Translations under genes and position numbers: made by a program
Notes under the pieces: model-generated
What the model saw: the letters and a program-made list of their open reading frames with translations, nothing else
Told to the model about the DNA's origin: nothing
The model's database searches: none
Assembly: GCF_019048865.1 (NCBI RefSeq)
Contig: NZ_CP077604.1
Coordinates: forward strand, 2,418,001-2,482,000
Length of the DNA stretch: 64,000 nucleotides
From: Aquihabitans sp. G128
GTDB lineage: Bacteria > Actinomycetota > Acidimicrobiia > Acidimicrobiales > Iamiaceae
Direction of reading: 5' to 3'
Part shown: positions 43,996 through 52,371 of the stretch, in pieces
Position numbering within the stretch: position 1 is the stretch's first letter
How the letters are laid out: each line of letters starts with the position of its first letter

Positions 43996-45249
43996 GTGTC
44001 CGAGCAGCCCCGCATCTCCCGCCGGAAGTTCGTCGTCGGCGGCGGCGCCGGCGTGGCCGGCCTCGCCGGAGCGGCGGCGCTCGGCTGGAACGCCGGCAAG
44101 GACGAGGCGCCGGCCAGCGCCGACGGGCTCCCGGCCCCGGTGCGGCTGCCCTTCCACGGCACGCACCAGACCGGCATCACGTCCCACGCGCCGGCCGCCG
44201 CGCTCATGGCCTCGTTCAACCTGGTGGCCGACAACCGGGACGAGGTCCGGGCCGTGTTCAAGGCGCTCACCGAGGAGTTCGACACCCTCATGAGCGGCAC
44301 GCCGGTGCCGGACCGCGGCGAGCACTACCCGCCGCTCGACACCGGCTCGCTGGGCACCAACCCGCCGCCGGCCGACCTGACCCTCACCCTCGCCATCGGC
44401 GCCTCGATGTTCGACGACCGCTTCGGCCTGGCCGCTCGCAAGCCCCGCGAGCTGTTCACCATGACCAAGCTGGCCAACGACCGGCTCGACCAGACCCGCT
44501 GCCACGGCGACCTCCTCGTCAACATCTCCGGCGACTCGCCCGACGTCTGCCTCTTCGCCCTGCGCCAGGTCATGCGCCGCACCCGGGCCAACCTGGTGCT
44601 CAAGTGGATGGTCGAGGGCTTCAACCGCCGCGAGGCGCCCAAGCCCGGCAAGGCCCAGGTCCGGAACCTGCTCGGCTTCAAGGACGGCACCGCCAACCTC
44701 GACCCGTCGAGCGACGCCCTCATGGGCGAGCACGTCTGGGTGGCCCAGGGCGACGGCGAGCCGGCCTGGGCGGTGGGCGGCAGCTACCAGGCGGTGCGCA
44801 TCATCCGCATGCTGGTGGAGCAGTGGGACCGGGCCCAGCTGGGCGAGCAGGAGCGCATCATCGGCCGCGTGAAGGCCTCCGGCGCACCGCTCGGCGAGCA
44901 GGACGAGACCGACGACCCGGACTACGAGGACGATCCTCGTGGCGACCGCATCCCGCTCGACGCCCACATCCGCCTGGCCAACCCCCGCACCAAGGCCACC
45001 GAGAAGAACAAGATCCTGCGCCGCGGCTTCTCCTACTCGCGGGGCTTCGACCCCGCCGGCCGGCTCGACCAGGGGCTGGCGTTCGTGTCCTTCCAGCGCA
45101 GCCTCGACGACGGCTTCCTGGCCGTGCAGGACCGCCTCAGCGGCGAGCCGCTCGAGGAGTACATCCGGGCCGAGGGCGGCGGCTACTTCTTCGCCTTCCC
45201 CGGCGTCCAGCGCAAGGGCGCCTACCTCGGCCAGGCCCTCCTCGCCTGA
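43996..45249 (+). CDS. efeB: EfeB-type DyP heme peroxidase, Tat-exported
   Basis: A 417-residue dye-decolourising peroxidase. The twin-Arg signal SRRKFVVGGGAGVAGLAGAAALG at about 8-30 sends it folded across the membrane. LGFKDGTAN carries the GxxDG motif (227-231, catalytic Asp230). The C-terminal half (RIPLDAHIRLANPRT, GFSYSRGFD) includes the proximal His and is typical of EfeB. In EfeUOB systems it oxidises ferrous iron or heme outside the cell. The GTG start is chosen because the Tat signal begins there; an upstream extension would include the hairpin. Confidence 0.93.
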   Translation: MSEQPRISRRKFVVGGGAGVAGLAGAAALGWNAGKDEAPASADGLPAPVRLPFHGTHQTGITSHAPAAALMASFNLVADNRDEVRAVFKALTEEFDTLMSGTPVPDRGEHYPPLDTGSLGTNPPPADLTLTLAIGASMFDDRFGLAARKPRELFTMTKLANDRLDQTRCHGDLLVNISGDSPDVCLFALRQVMRRTRANLVLKWMVEGFNRREAPKPGKAQVRNLLGFKDGTANLDPSSDALMGEHVWVAQGDGEPAWAVGGSYQAVRIIRMLVEQWDRAQLGEQERIIGRVKASGAPLGEQDETDDPDYEDDPRGDRIPLDAHIRLANPRTKATEKNKILRRGFSYSRGFDPAGRLDQGLAFVSFQRSLDDGFLAVQDRLSGEPLEEYIRAEGGGYFFAFPGVQRKGAYLGQALLA

Positions 45250-45262
45250 CCCCGCCCTCCGA

Positions 45263-45284
45263 CCTGACGGATCGTCAGGGTTTT
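45263..45284 (+). terminator. Rho-independent terminator of efeOB
   Basis: CCTGACG-GAT-CGTCAGG is a perfect seven-base stem followed by GTTTT, 14 bases after the efeB stop. It is one of the few conventional terminators in the window. Confidence 0.7.
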
Positions 45285-45361
45285 CCGGTGACGCCTGTCA
45301 CTCGGCGGAGGGAATCCCACCGAAAACCAACGGGTTGCTGCGAAGCTGAGCGTTCGCTCGC

Positions 45362-45377
45362 TTGACCCGATGGTCAA
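45362..45377. promoter_or_regulatory. TTGACC-GGTCAA palindrome before the GT4 gene
   Basis: TTGACCCGATGGTCAA is a perfect inverted repeat of six-base arms around CGAT, 24 bases before the ATG. It could be a repressor site overlapping a -35 element. Confidence 0.4.
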
Positions 45378-45400
45378 TGACCCGAAAGTCTGGTGCGCTC

Positions 45401-46654
45401 ATGGCTACTGACGACCGTCCCCTCCGCATCGCGCTGCTCGCCTACCGGGGCAAGCCCCACTGCGGGGGACAGGGCGTGTACGTCCGCCACCTCGCCAAGG
45501 CCCTGGTCGACCTCGGCCACCACGTCGAGGTGTTCGGCGGCCAGCCCTACCCCGAGCTCGACGAGCGGGTGGTGCTGCACAAGCTCCCCAGCCTCGACAT
45601 CTACAACGAGCACTTCCCGCTGCGGATGCCCGGCCTGTGGGAGCTCAAGAACTGGACCGACTTCCTCGAGGTCGCGTCGTTCAGCATGGGCACCTTCCCC
45701 GAGCCCATGGCCTTCACCATGCGGGCGTGGGACCAGCTCAAGTCCCGCAAGGGCGACTTCGACCTGGTGCACGACAACCAGTCGCTGGGCTACGGCCTGC
45801 TCGCCATCAAGCAGCTCGGCCTCCCGGTGATCGCCACCATCCACCACCCCATCACCGTCGACCGCCGGCTGGAGATGGAGCACGCCGAGTCGCTCTACAA
45901 GAAGCTGACGCTGCGCCGCTGGTACGCCTTCACCGACATGCAGACCCGGGTGGCCAGCCGCCTCGACCGCGTGATCACGGTGTCGGAGAACTCCTTCAAG
46001 GACATCAGCCACGACCACAAGGTCAAGCCCGACCGCATGCACATCGTGCCGGTGGGCGTCGACCCGGACCTGTTCAAGCCGGTGGCCGGCATCACCCGCA
46101 CCCCGGGGATGCTCATCACCACCGCCAGCGCCGATGTCGCCATGAAGGGCCTGCGCTACCTGCTCGAGGCCGTGGCCAAGCTGCGCACCGAGCGCCCCGA
46201 GGTCACCCTCACGGTCATCGGCAAGCCGAAGGAGGGCGGCGAGTCCGCCCGCACCATCAGCGAGCTCGGCCTGGAGGACGCCATCACCTTCGTCTCCGGC
46301 GTCACCGACGAGCGCATCGTCGAGCTGTACTCCGAGGCCGAGGCCGCCGTCGTCCCGTCGCTCTACGAGGGCTTCTCGCTGCCGGCCATCGAGGCCATGA
46401 GCTGCGCCGTGCCGCTGGTGGCCACCACCGGCGGGGCCATCCCCGAGGTCGTCGGTCCCGACGGCGTCACCGCCTTCTCCGTGCCGCCGGGCGACAGCGG
46501 CGCCCTCGCCGCCAAGATCGGCTGGGTGCTCGACCACCCCAAGGAGGCCGCCAAGGTCGGCGAGGCCGGACGCCAGCGGGTCGTGGACCACTGGAGCTGG
46601 CGCCACACCGCCGAGAAGACCGTCGAGCAGTACCGCGCCCTCCTGGCGAAGTAG
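45401..46654 (+). CDS. GT4-family glycosyltransferase
   Basis: A 417-residue GT-B-fold retaining glycosyltransferase. CGGQGVYVRHLAKALVDLGHHVEVF is the acceptor-side N-terminal domain; the donor-side domain carries TVSENS, HIVPVGVDPDLFKP, VVPSLYEGFSLPAIEAMSCAVPLVATTGGAIPEVV with the E(x7)E motif. The family uses nucleotide sugars. It begins a run of three same-strand genes (GT4, methyltransferase, alpha/alpha barrel) with 9- and minus-8-base junctions. No membrane segment. The ATG is taken over an upstream TTG. Confidence 0.9.
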   Translation: MATDDRPLRIALLAYRGKPHCGGQGVYVRHLAKALVDLGHHVEVFGGQPYPELDERVVLHKLPSLDIYNEHFPLRMPGLWELKNWTDFLEVASFSMGTFPEPMAFTMRAWDQLKSRKGDFDLVHDNQSLGYGLLAIKQLGLPVIATIHHPITVDRRLEMEHAESLYKKLTLRRWYAFTDMQTRVASRLDRVITVSENSFKDISHDHKVKPDRMHIVPVGVDPDLFKPVAGITRTPGMLITTASADVAMKGLRYLLEAVAKLRTERPEVTLTVIGKPKEGGESARTISELGLEDAITFVSGVTDERIVELYSEAEAAVVPSLYEGFSLPAIEAMSCAVPLVATTGGAIPEVVGPDGVTAFSVPPGDSGALAAKIGWVLDHPKEAAKVGEAGRQRVVDHWSWRHTAEKTVEQYRALLAK

Positions 46655-46663
46655 GGGAACCCG

Positions 46664-47428
46664 ATGCTGACCGTCGACTTCCACCGCCTCGGGCTCGAGC
46701 CCGGTGACCTGATCCTCGACATGGGCGCCGGCGCCGGCCGCCACGCCTTCGAGGTCTACCGCCGAGGTGCGCACATCATCGCCCTCGACTACTCCCTCGC
46801 CGACCTCAAGGACGTGTCCGGGCTGTTCGCCGCCATGGGCACCGCCGGCGAGGCCCCCGAGGGCACCGTGGCCGCCACCGTGAACGGCGACGGCACCCGC
46901 CTGCCGTTCCCGGACGACACCTTCGACCACATCATCTGCTCCGAGGTCATGGAGCACATCCCCGACGACAGCGCCGCCGCCGCGGAGCTGGCCCGGGTGC
47001 TCAAGCCCGGCGGCTCGCTGGCCGTCACGGTGCCCACCTGGCTGCCCGAGAAGGTGTGCTGGGCGCTCAACGACGAGTACCACGCCCCCTTCGTCGAGGG
47101 CGGCCACGTCCGCATCTTCACCGAGGCCACGCTGCGCAAGCGCTTCCGCGACGCCGGCCTGAAGCCCGGCCAGGTGCACCACGCCCACGCCCTGCACTCG
47201 CCGTACTGGTGGCTCAAGTGCGCCGTGGGCCCCACCAACGACGCCAACCCGCTGGTGCAGGCGTACCACCGGCTCCTGGTGTGGGACATCACCAAGGCCC
47301 CCAAGCTCACCCGCTGGACCGAGAAGGTGCTCAACCCCGTCCTGGGCAAGAGCCTGGTCCTGTACGCCACCAAGCCCCTGGCAACGTCGCCGTCGAAGCA
47401 AGCCCGCAGGGAGCCCGCCCGTGCCTGA
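46664..47428 (+). CDS. Class I SAM-dependent methyltransferase
   Basis: A 254-residue methyltransferase. The AdoMet-binding LILDMGAGAGRHAFEV is at about 17-32, the acidic end of strand 2 is IIALDYS, motif II is FDHIICSEVMEHI, and LARVLKPGGSLAVTVP is motif III. The C-terminal part is a helix-rich cap with aromatic residues (SPYWWLKCAVG). It follows the GT4 by nine bases and overlaps the next gene by eight. Likely methylates the sugar or lipid product of the neighbours; the substrate is inferred only from context. Confidence 0.88.
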   Translation: MLTVDFHRLGLEPGDLILDMGAGAGRHAFEVYRRGAHIIALDYSLADLKDVSGLFAAMGTAGEAPEGTVAATVNGDGTRLPFPDDTFDHIICSEVMEHIPDDSAAAAELARVLKPGGSLAVTVPTWLPEKVCWALNDEYHAPFVEGGHVRIFTEATLRKRFRDAGLKPGQVHHAHALHSPYWWLKCAVGPTNDANPLVQAYHRLLVWDITKAPKLTRWTEKVLNPVLGKSLVLYATKPLATSPSKQARREPARA

Positions 47429-48500
47429 GATCGTCGTGCCGTCCGTCGACGGGATCATCACCGCCGCCGAGGTCCAGGCCACGGTCGACGCCATCGCCGA
47501 GTGGCAGCTGCCCTCGGGCATGGTGCCGTGGGTCCCGGGCGGCCACGCCGACCCGTGGAACCACGTCGAGGCGGCCATGGCGCTCGCCATCGGCGGCCGC
47601 GTGGCCGAGGCCGAGCGGGCCTACGACTGGCTCTCGGGCCTCCAGCGCCCCGACGGCGCCTGGCACCAGTACTACGTCGAGAACGGCATCGAGCAGGACA
47701 AGCTCGACGCCAACGTGGTGGCCTACGTCGCCGCCGGCGTCTGGCACCACTGGCTCCTCACCGAGGACCGCGGGTTCGTCGACACCATGTGGCCGGTGGT
47801 CGAGAAGGCCGTCGACTTCGTGCTCGACCTGCAGGAGCCCCGGGGCGAGATCCTCTGGGCCCGCCACGCCGACGGCACCCCGTGGCCGTTCGCGCTGCTG
47901 ACCGGTTCCTCGAGCATCTGCCACAGCCTGCGCTGCGCCATCGCCCTGGCCGAGCTGCTCGGCCACGAGCGCCCCGACTGGGAGCTCTCCGCCGCCCGGC
48001 TCACCGACACCATCGCCCACCACGAGGCCGACGCCTTCGCCCCCAAGCACCGGTGGGCCATGGACTGGTACTACCCCGTGCTCAGCGGCGCGGTGGTCGG
48101 CGACGCCGGCCGCGCCCGCCTGGCCGACCGCTTCGACACGTTCATCGACGACGGCCGCGGCGTCCGCTGCGTGAAGGACCGGCCGTGGATCACCGTGGCC
48201 GAGACGTGCGAGTGCATGCTCGCCCACCTCGCCGTCGGCGAGACCGAGACGGCCACCAAGCTCTTCACCTGGGCCCAGCAGTACCGGACCGACTCGGGCC
48301 GCTACTGGACCGGCACCGTCTACCCCGACCTGTCGCGCTTCCCGGCCGACGAGCAGTCCACCTACACCGCGGCCGCCGTCGTCCTCGGCGCCGACGCCCT
48401 CGACGGCCGCGGCCCCGCCGCCAAGCTCTTCACCGACCACGACGCCGTCCTCCCCCGCCTCATCGACGTCACCGACGACGACCCCGCCCTCCGCGACTGA
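47421..48500 (+). CDS. Alpha/alpha-barrel protein, prenyltransferase/cyclase-like
   Basis: A 359-residue protein built of helix-turn-helix repeats, with recurrent QRPDGAWHQYYVENG, YWTGTVYPDLSRFPADEQSTYTAAAVVLGADAL and WHHWLL-type segments. These resemble (alpha/alpha)6 barrels of prenyltransferase/terpene-cyclase or glycoside-processing type, and automated annotation often names such genes prenyltransferase. QW-like repeats are present but a DxDD cyclase motif is not obvious. The GTG start overlaps the methyltransferase. Function unknown; it is co-transcribed with GT4 and the methyltransferase. Confidence 0.6.
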   Translation: MPEIVVPSVDGIITAAEVQATVDAIAEWQLPSGMVPWVPGGHADPWNHVEAAMALAIGGRVAEAERAYDWLSGLQRPDGAWHQYYVENGIEQDKLDANVVAYVAAGVWHHWLLTEDRGFVDTMWPVVEKAVDFVLDLQEPRGEILWARHADGTPWPFALLTGSSSICHSLRCAIALAELLGHERPDWELSAARLTDTIAHHEADAFAPKHRWAMDWYYPVLSGAVVGDAGRARLADRFDTFIDDGRGVRCVKDRPWITVAETCECMLAHLAVGETETATKLFTWAQQYRTDSGRYWTGTVYPDLSRFPADEQSTYTAAAVVLGADALDGRGPAAKLFTDHDAVLPRLIDVTDDDPALRD

Positions 48501-48523
48501 GCCGCCCCGCGCCACGTGCGACG

Positions 48524-48629
48524 CATTCCCGTCGCCCCGGGTCGCATACCTACCCCCAGCGACAGGAAACCCCGCTCCCGACGAATTCCCGTCGCCCCGG
48601 GTCGCCCACCGACCCCCAGCGACAGGAAT
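48524..48629. repeat. 60-base tandem palindromic repeat, two copies
   Basis: Two copies spaced exactly 60 bases apart, each with ATTCCCGTCGC and GCGACAGGAA(T) as inverted arms (one mismatch) and the shared core CCCCGGGTCGC. It lies after the barrel gene in a convergent spacer and is unrelated in sequence to the families at 3.9/19.8 kb and 32.7 kb. Confidence 0.8.
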
Positions 48630-48879
48630 CTCCCTCCCTGCCTCACCCCGCCGGACGGCGACCCGCCCAGGCCGGCACCTGCACCCGGGAAAAAGTTCGG
48701 GAGGGTGGCAGGAGCGGCGGGCGGGGGTGGCGAACCTGGTGAGCGGGCTGCTACCCGGCGGCCCACGACGGTGGCCCCAACCACCGTCCCCCAATCCCCC
48801 CCAAAATCCCTGACCGACCGTCGGGGCCGAGCCACTCCCCCTCTCCGGTTCGGCCTCGGCGGTCGGCTCCGTTCTCGAC
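48630..48879. other. Non-coding stretch in convergent spacer
   Basis: This 250-base remainder of the 379-base spacer holds no credible gene. It contains a weak inverted repeat at about 48805-48830 (CCGACCGTCGG core) and G- and C-rich low-complexity runs. I see no other structure. Confidence 0.6.
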
Positions 48880-49525
48880 TCAGGTGCGGGTGAGGACGCG
48901 GAGGGAGCCGACGGCGCGGCGCTCGGTGAAGCCGTCGTCGAGGGCGCGGAGGTAGATCTCGTACGGGGGGGCGGCCGCCGTCGGCGGGGTCGGGAAAGAC
49001 GTCGTGGATGCAGAGCGTGCCGCCGGCGACGACGTGCGGGGTCCACATCTCGTAGTCGCGGTGGGCCGGCTCGCTGCCGTGGCCGCCGTCGATGAAGAGG
49101 AACGCCAGCGGCGTGGTCCAGAAGCGGCCGACGGTGGGCGAGTCGCCCACCAGCGCCACCACCGACGGCTCGAGGCCGGCGTCGAAGAGGGTGCGGCGGA
49201 AGAAGGGCAGGGTGTCCATGCGGCCGACGGCGGGGTCGACGAGGTCGGCCTCGTGGTGCTCCCAGCCGGCCTGGTTCTCCTCCGAGCCCCGGTGGTGGTC
49301 GAGGGCGAAGAGCACCGTGTCGTGGGCCTGGGCGGCCGCCCCGAGCCACACCGAGGACTTGCCGCAGTAGGAGCCGACCTCCAGGAACGGCCCGCCGGGG
49401 ACGGCGTCGGCGGCCTCGTTGGCGGCCACCCAGAGGGCGTTGCCCTCGTCGGTGGGCATGAAGCCGCGAGCGGCGACGGCCGCGTCGAGCAGCGGGGCGG
49501 ACAGGGCGGGCACGGCGTCGGTCAC
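48880..49525 (-). CDS. Class I SAM methyltransferase, TylF/cephalosporin-hydroxylase-like (one-base frameshift)
   Basis: About 214 residues once repaired. FLEVGSYCGKSSVWLGAAA is the AdoMet loop, TVLFALDHHRGSEENQAGWEHHEADLV the second acidic motif, and LAFLFIDGGHGSEPAHRDYEMWTPHVVAGGTLCIHDVF the catalytic metal-type loop of this family. At a run of seven C on the coding strand (about 48966-48972) the frame is lost; removing one base gives YEIYLRALDDGFTERRAVGSLRVLTRT, a normal ending. The start is GTG. It converges with the barrel gene; the pairing with GT4 and GtrA suggests surface sugar modification. Confidence 0.82.
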
Positions 49526-49588
49526 GGCCGGGAACCGTACGGCACCAGGCGCCGGACCCCGAAAGGCCGGCGGCGACCGGCGAGGCGC

Positions 49589-50155
49589 TCAGGCCTCGGC
49601 GGTGGGGTGCTCCAGCGCGGCCTCTTCGAGCTCGATGTCCTCGTCGTAGGGCGTGTGGTGCTCGGGCCCGAACATGATCTTGTCGAGGAACACGTACTTG
49701 AGCACCCAGAGGATGCCGAAGCCGGCCACGTTGGCGGCTTGGACGGCGTACTTGTTGCCGTTCTTCAGGCTCTCGACGTCGGGGTTCTTGGTGGCGTTGG
49801 CCACCAGCACGACGGCGACGGTGGAGAGGATCCAGCCGGCAACGGTGAAGATCCAGAAGGGCAGGACCTCGCGGCGCATGTGGGCCTTGCCGCGCTTGCC
49901 CCACACCCAGTACTTGTTGAGCAGGAAGGCCGGGACGGCCACCAGGCTCACCGCAACGAAGTTCGACGGCACCGGCTTCCACTTGAGCAGGTGCAGGAAC
50001 CCGAAGAGCAGGATCTGGGTGGTGACCACGCCGAAGCCCGAGGTGCAGACGTAGCGGATGGCCCGCCGACCGGCCTCGGTGCGGCTGTGTGCGTAGAGAG
50101 CGGACGGCGACAGGTTCACGGAGATCCGATGGTAAACGGCCGTCGCACCCGCCAC
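49589..50155 (-). CDS. GtrA-family membrane protein
   Basis: A 188-residue GtrA-like protein with four membrane segments (about 35-52, 64-82, 97-118, 140-155), including AIRYVCTSGFGVVTTQILLFGFLHLL and FLLNKYWVWGKRGK, the basic N-K-W signature of the family. GtrA members are associated with flipping or moving polyprenyl-linked sugars. GTG at 50155 or 50119 are both possible starts; neither has a clear ribosome binding site. It is 63 bases upstream of the methyltransferase on the same strand. Confidence 0.88.
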   Translation of the reverse strand: MAGATAVYHRISVNLSPSALYAHSRTEAGRRAIRYVCTSGFGVVTTQILLFGFLHLLKWKPVPSNFVAVSLVAVPAFLLNKYWVWGKRGKAHMRREVLPFWIFTVAGWILSTVAVVLVANATKNPDVESLKNGNKYAVQAANVAGFGILWVLKYVFLDKIMFGPEHHTPYDEDIELEEAALEHPTAEA

Positions 50156-50214
50156 GAAGTCACGGTGGCCCGGGCCCCCGCCGTGGACGCCGGGATCGCC
50201 TGCGAAGATGGGGC

Positions 50215-51090
50215 ATGGAACAGGCTGCCGTCGACGAGCTGGTCGAGCTGCTCGACCTCGAGGACATCGAGGTGAACGTCTTCCGGGGCGTCAGCCCGGA
50301 CATCGACGTGCAGCGCGTGTTCGGCGGCCAGGTGGCCGGCCAGGCCCTGGTCGCCGCGGCCCGGACGGTGGAGCCGGACCGCACCATCCACTCGCTGCAC
50401 GCGTACTTCCTGCGCCCCGGCGACCCTCGGGTGCCGATCCTCTACGAGGTCGACCGCCAGCGCGACGGCCGCTCGTTCACCACCCGGCGGGTGGTGGCCA
50501 TCCAGCACGGCCGACCCATCTTCAACCTCTCCGCCTCGTTCCACGTGCTGGAGGAGGGCTTCACCCACCAGTTCCCCGCCCCCACCGGCGTCACGCCGCC
50601 CGAGGAGCTGGAGGACTTCGCCACCCGCTGGGCGCCCTACAAGGAGCAGGTGGGCCCCTGGTACGACCGGCCCCGCCCCATCGACGTGCGCTACGCCGAC
50701 TGGTCGCCCCGGGACCGGCGGGAGGCGCTGCCGCCCCGGCACCGCGTGTGGGCCAAGGCGAACGGCAAGCTCCCGGACGACCCCGTCCTGCACGCCTGCG
50801 TGCTGACGTACCTGTCGGACATGACCCTGCTCGACACCACGCTCCTGCCGCACGCCGGCACGTTCATGAACACCGGCGTGCAGATGGCCAGCCTCGACCA
50901 CGCCATGTGGTTCCACCAGCCGTTCCGGGCCGACGAGTGGCTGCTCTACGACCAGGACACCCCCGTGGCCGCCCACGGCCGCGGCACCGCCCGCGGCTTC
51001 TTCTTCACCCCCGACGGCACCCTCGCCGTCTCCGTCGTGCAGGAGGGCCTCATCCGCCCCAGCACCCCCCACCCCGGAGCGCTCTCGTGA
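50215..51090 (+). CDS. tesB: Acyl-CoA thioesterase II
   Basis: A 291-residue double-hotdog thioesterase hydrolysing medium- to long-chain acyl-CoA. RVFGGQVAGQALVAAARTVEPDRTIHSLHAYFLRPGD opens the first hotdog; LTYLSDMTLLDTTLLPH and ASLDHAMWFHQPFRADEWLLYDQDTPVAAHGRGTARGFFF supply the conserved Asp, Thr and Gln region of the second. Length is normal for TesB. The stop overlaps the next start as GTGA. Cytoplasmic. Confidence 0.93.
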   Translation: MEQAAVDELVELLDLEDIEVNVFRGVSPDIDVQRVFGGQVAGQALVAAARTVEPDRTIHSLHAYFLRPGDPRVPILYEVDRQRDGRSFTTRRVVAIQHGRPIFNLSASFHVLEEGFTHQFPAPTGVTPPEELEDFATRWAPYKEQVGPWYDRPRPIDVRYADWSPRDRREALPPRHRVWAKANGKLPDDPVLHACVLTYLSDMTLLDTTLLPHAGTFMNTGVQMASLDHAMWFHQPFRADEWLLYDQDTPVAAHGRGTARGFFFTPDGTLAVSVVQEGLIRPSTPHPGALS

Positions 51091-52295
51091 CCCACCTCGG
51101 CCCCCGCCCCCGCCGCCTCCTCGCCGGCACCGCCCTCGTGGCCGCCCTGGCCCTGGCCGGGGCGGCCTGCGGCTCGGGCGAGTCCACCAGCGGGGCACCG
51201 TCGAGCACCCAGGCGGGCAAGACCAGCTCGACCACCTCGACCGATGGCGGCAGCGGCACCGGGACATCGACGGGCGACCCCAAGGTCGAGAGCACCACCG
51301 CCCTGGCCGCCGACGCACCCATCGACCTGGTGGTGCGGCCCGGCGACGACGACCTGTGGCTGGCCGAACGGGGCGGCAAGGTGCGGCGCGTCCGCCCCTC
51401 GGACGACGGCGCCAAGCTGGCCACCGAGGGCGAGCCGGTCCTCGACCTCTCCGACCAGACCACCACCGACAGCGAGCGCGGCCTGCTGGGCCTGGCGTTC
51501 TCGGCGAAGGGCGACGTGCTCTACGTCAGCTACACCGACCTCGAGGGCGACACCCGCCTCGTCTCCTACGCGGTCGACGGCGACGCGGTCGACGAGGGCA
51601 GCCGCAAGGTGCTGCTCGCCGTCGACCAGCCGTTCTCCAACCACAACGGCGGCCACGTGGTGCTCGGCCCCGACGGCAAGCTGTGGTTCGGCCTCGGTGA
51701 CGGCGGCGACGGCGACGACCCCGGCAACCGGGCCCAGGACCCCGACACCTTCCTCGGCAAGATGCTGCGCATCGACCCTGCCGGCGGCGATCCCGAGGTC
51801 GTCATCAGCGGCCTCCGCAACCCGTGGCGCTTCTCCTTCGACGCCGACGGCAGCCTGTGGATCGGCGACGTCGGCCAGAACCAGTGGGAGGAGATCGACC
51901 ACCTCGCCGCCGACGACATCGAGGGCACCAACCTCGGCTGGAGCGGGCGGGAGGGCACCCACGAGAACGCCAACGTCGACCCCGAGGGCCGCACCGGCAC
52001 CGATCCCGTCGACCCGGTCTTCGACTACTCCCACGACGGCGGCAACTGCTCGATCACCGGCGGCTTCGCCTACCACGGCAAGGCCATCCCGGAGCTGGTG
52101 GGCGCCTACGTCTACGCCGACTACTGCAAGGGCGACGTGCGGGCCATCCGGCTCGGCGACGACGGCACGCTGGCCGCGGAGTACGACCTCGGCCTCCACG
52201 TCGACTCGCCGGTCTCGTTCGCGGTCGACGCCGACGGCGAGCCCTACGTGCTCTCCGGCGGCGGCAACGTCGAGCGCATCATCCCCGCCGGCTGA
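51087..52295 (+). CDS. PQQ-type sugar dehydrogenase-like beta-propeller lipoprotein
   Basis: A 402-residue lipoprotein. The signal peptide ends in LAGAACG, followed by a Ser/Thr/Gly linker, then a six-bladed propeller of the soluble glucose/sorbosone dehydrogenase family (PF07995-like). SNHNGGHVVLGPDGKLWFGLGDGGDGDDPGNRAQD, RNPWRFSFD and GWSGREGTHE are the family's landmark blades; the calcium- and PQQ-site GNR and RNP are intact. Members oxidise aldoses or are sugar-binding relatives. Translationally coupled to tesB, though with no obvious shared role. Confidence 0.85.
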   Translation: MTHLGPRPRRLLAGTALVAALALAGAACGSGESTSGAPSSTQAGKTSSTTSTDGGSGTGTSTGDPKVESTTALAADAPIDLVVRPGDDDLWLAERGGKVRRVRPSDDGAKLATEGEPVLDLSDQTTTDSERGLLGLAFSAKGDVLYVSYTDLEGDTRLVSYAVDGDAVDEGSRKVLLAVDQPFSNHNGGHVVLGPDGKLWFGLGDGGDGDDPGNRAQDPDTFLGKMLRIDPAGGDPEVVISGLRNPWRFSFDADGSLWIGDVGQNQWEEIDHLAADDIEGTNLGWSGREGTHENANVDPEGRTGTDPVDPVFDYSHDGGNCSITGGFAYHGKAIPELVGAYVYADYCKGDVRAIRLGDDGTLAAEYDLGLHVDSPVSFAVDADGEPYVLSGGGNVERIIPAG

Positions 52296-52371
52296 GCCGG
52301 CCGCCCCCTCGTCCGGCCGCGGCGCGTCCGGGCGCCACATGGGCTCGGCGCCAGCGGGCAGGCTGTAGCCC

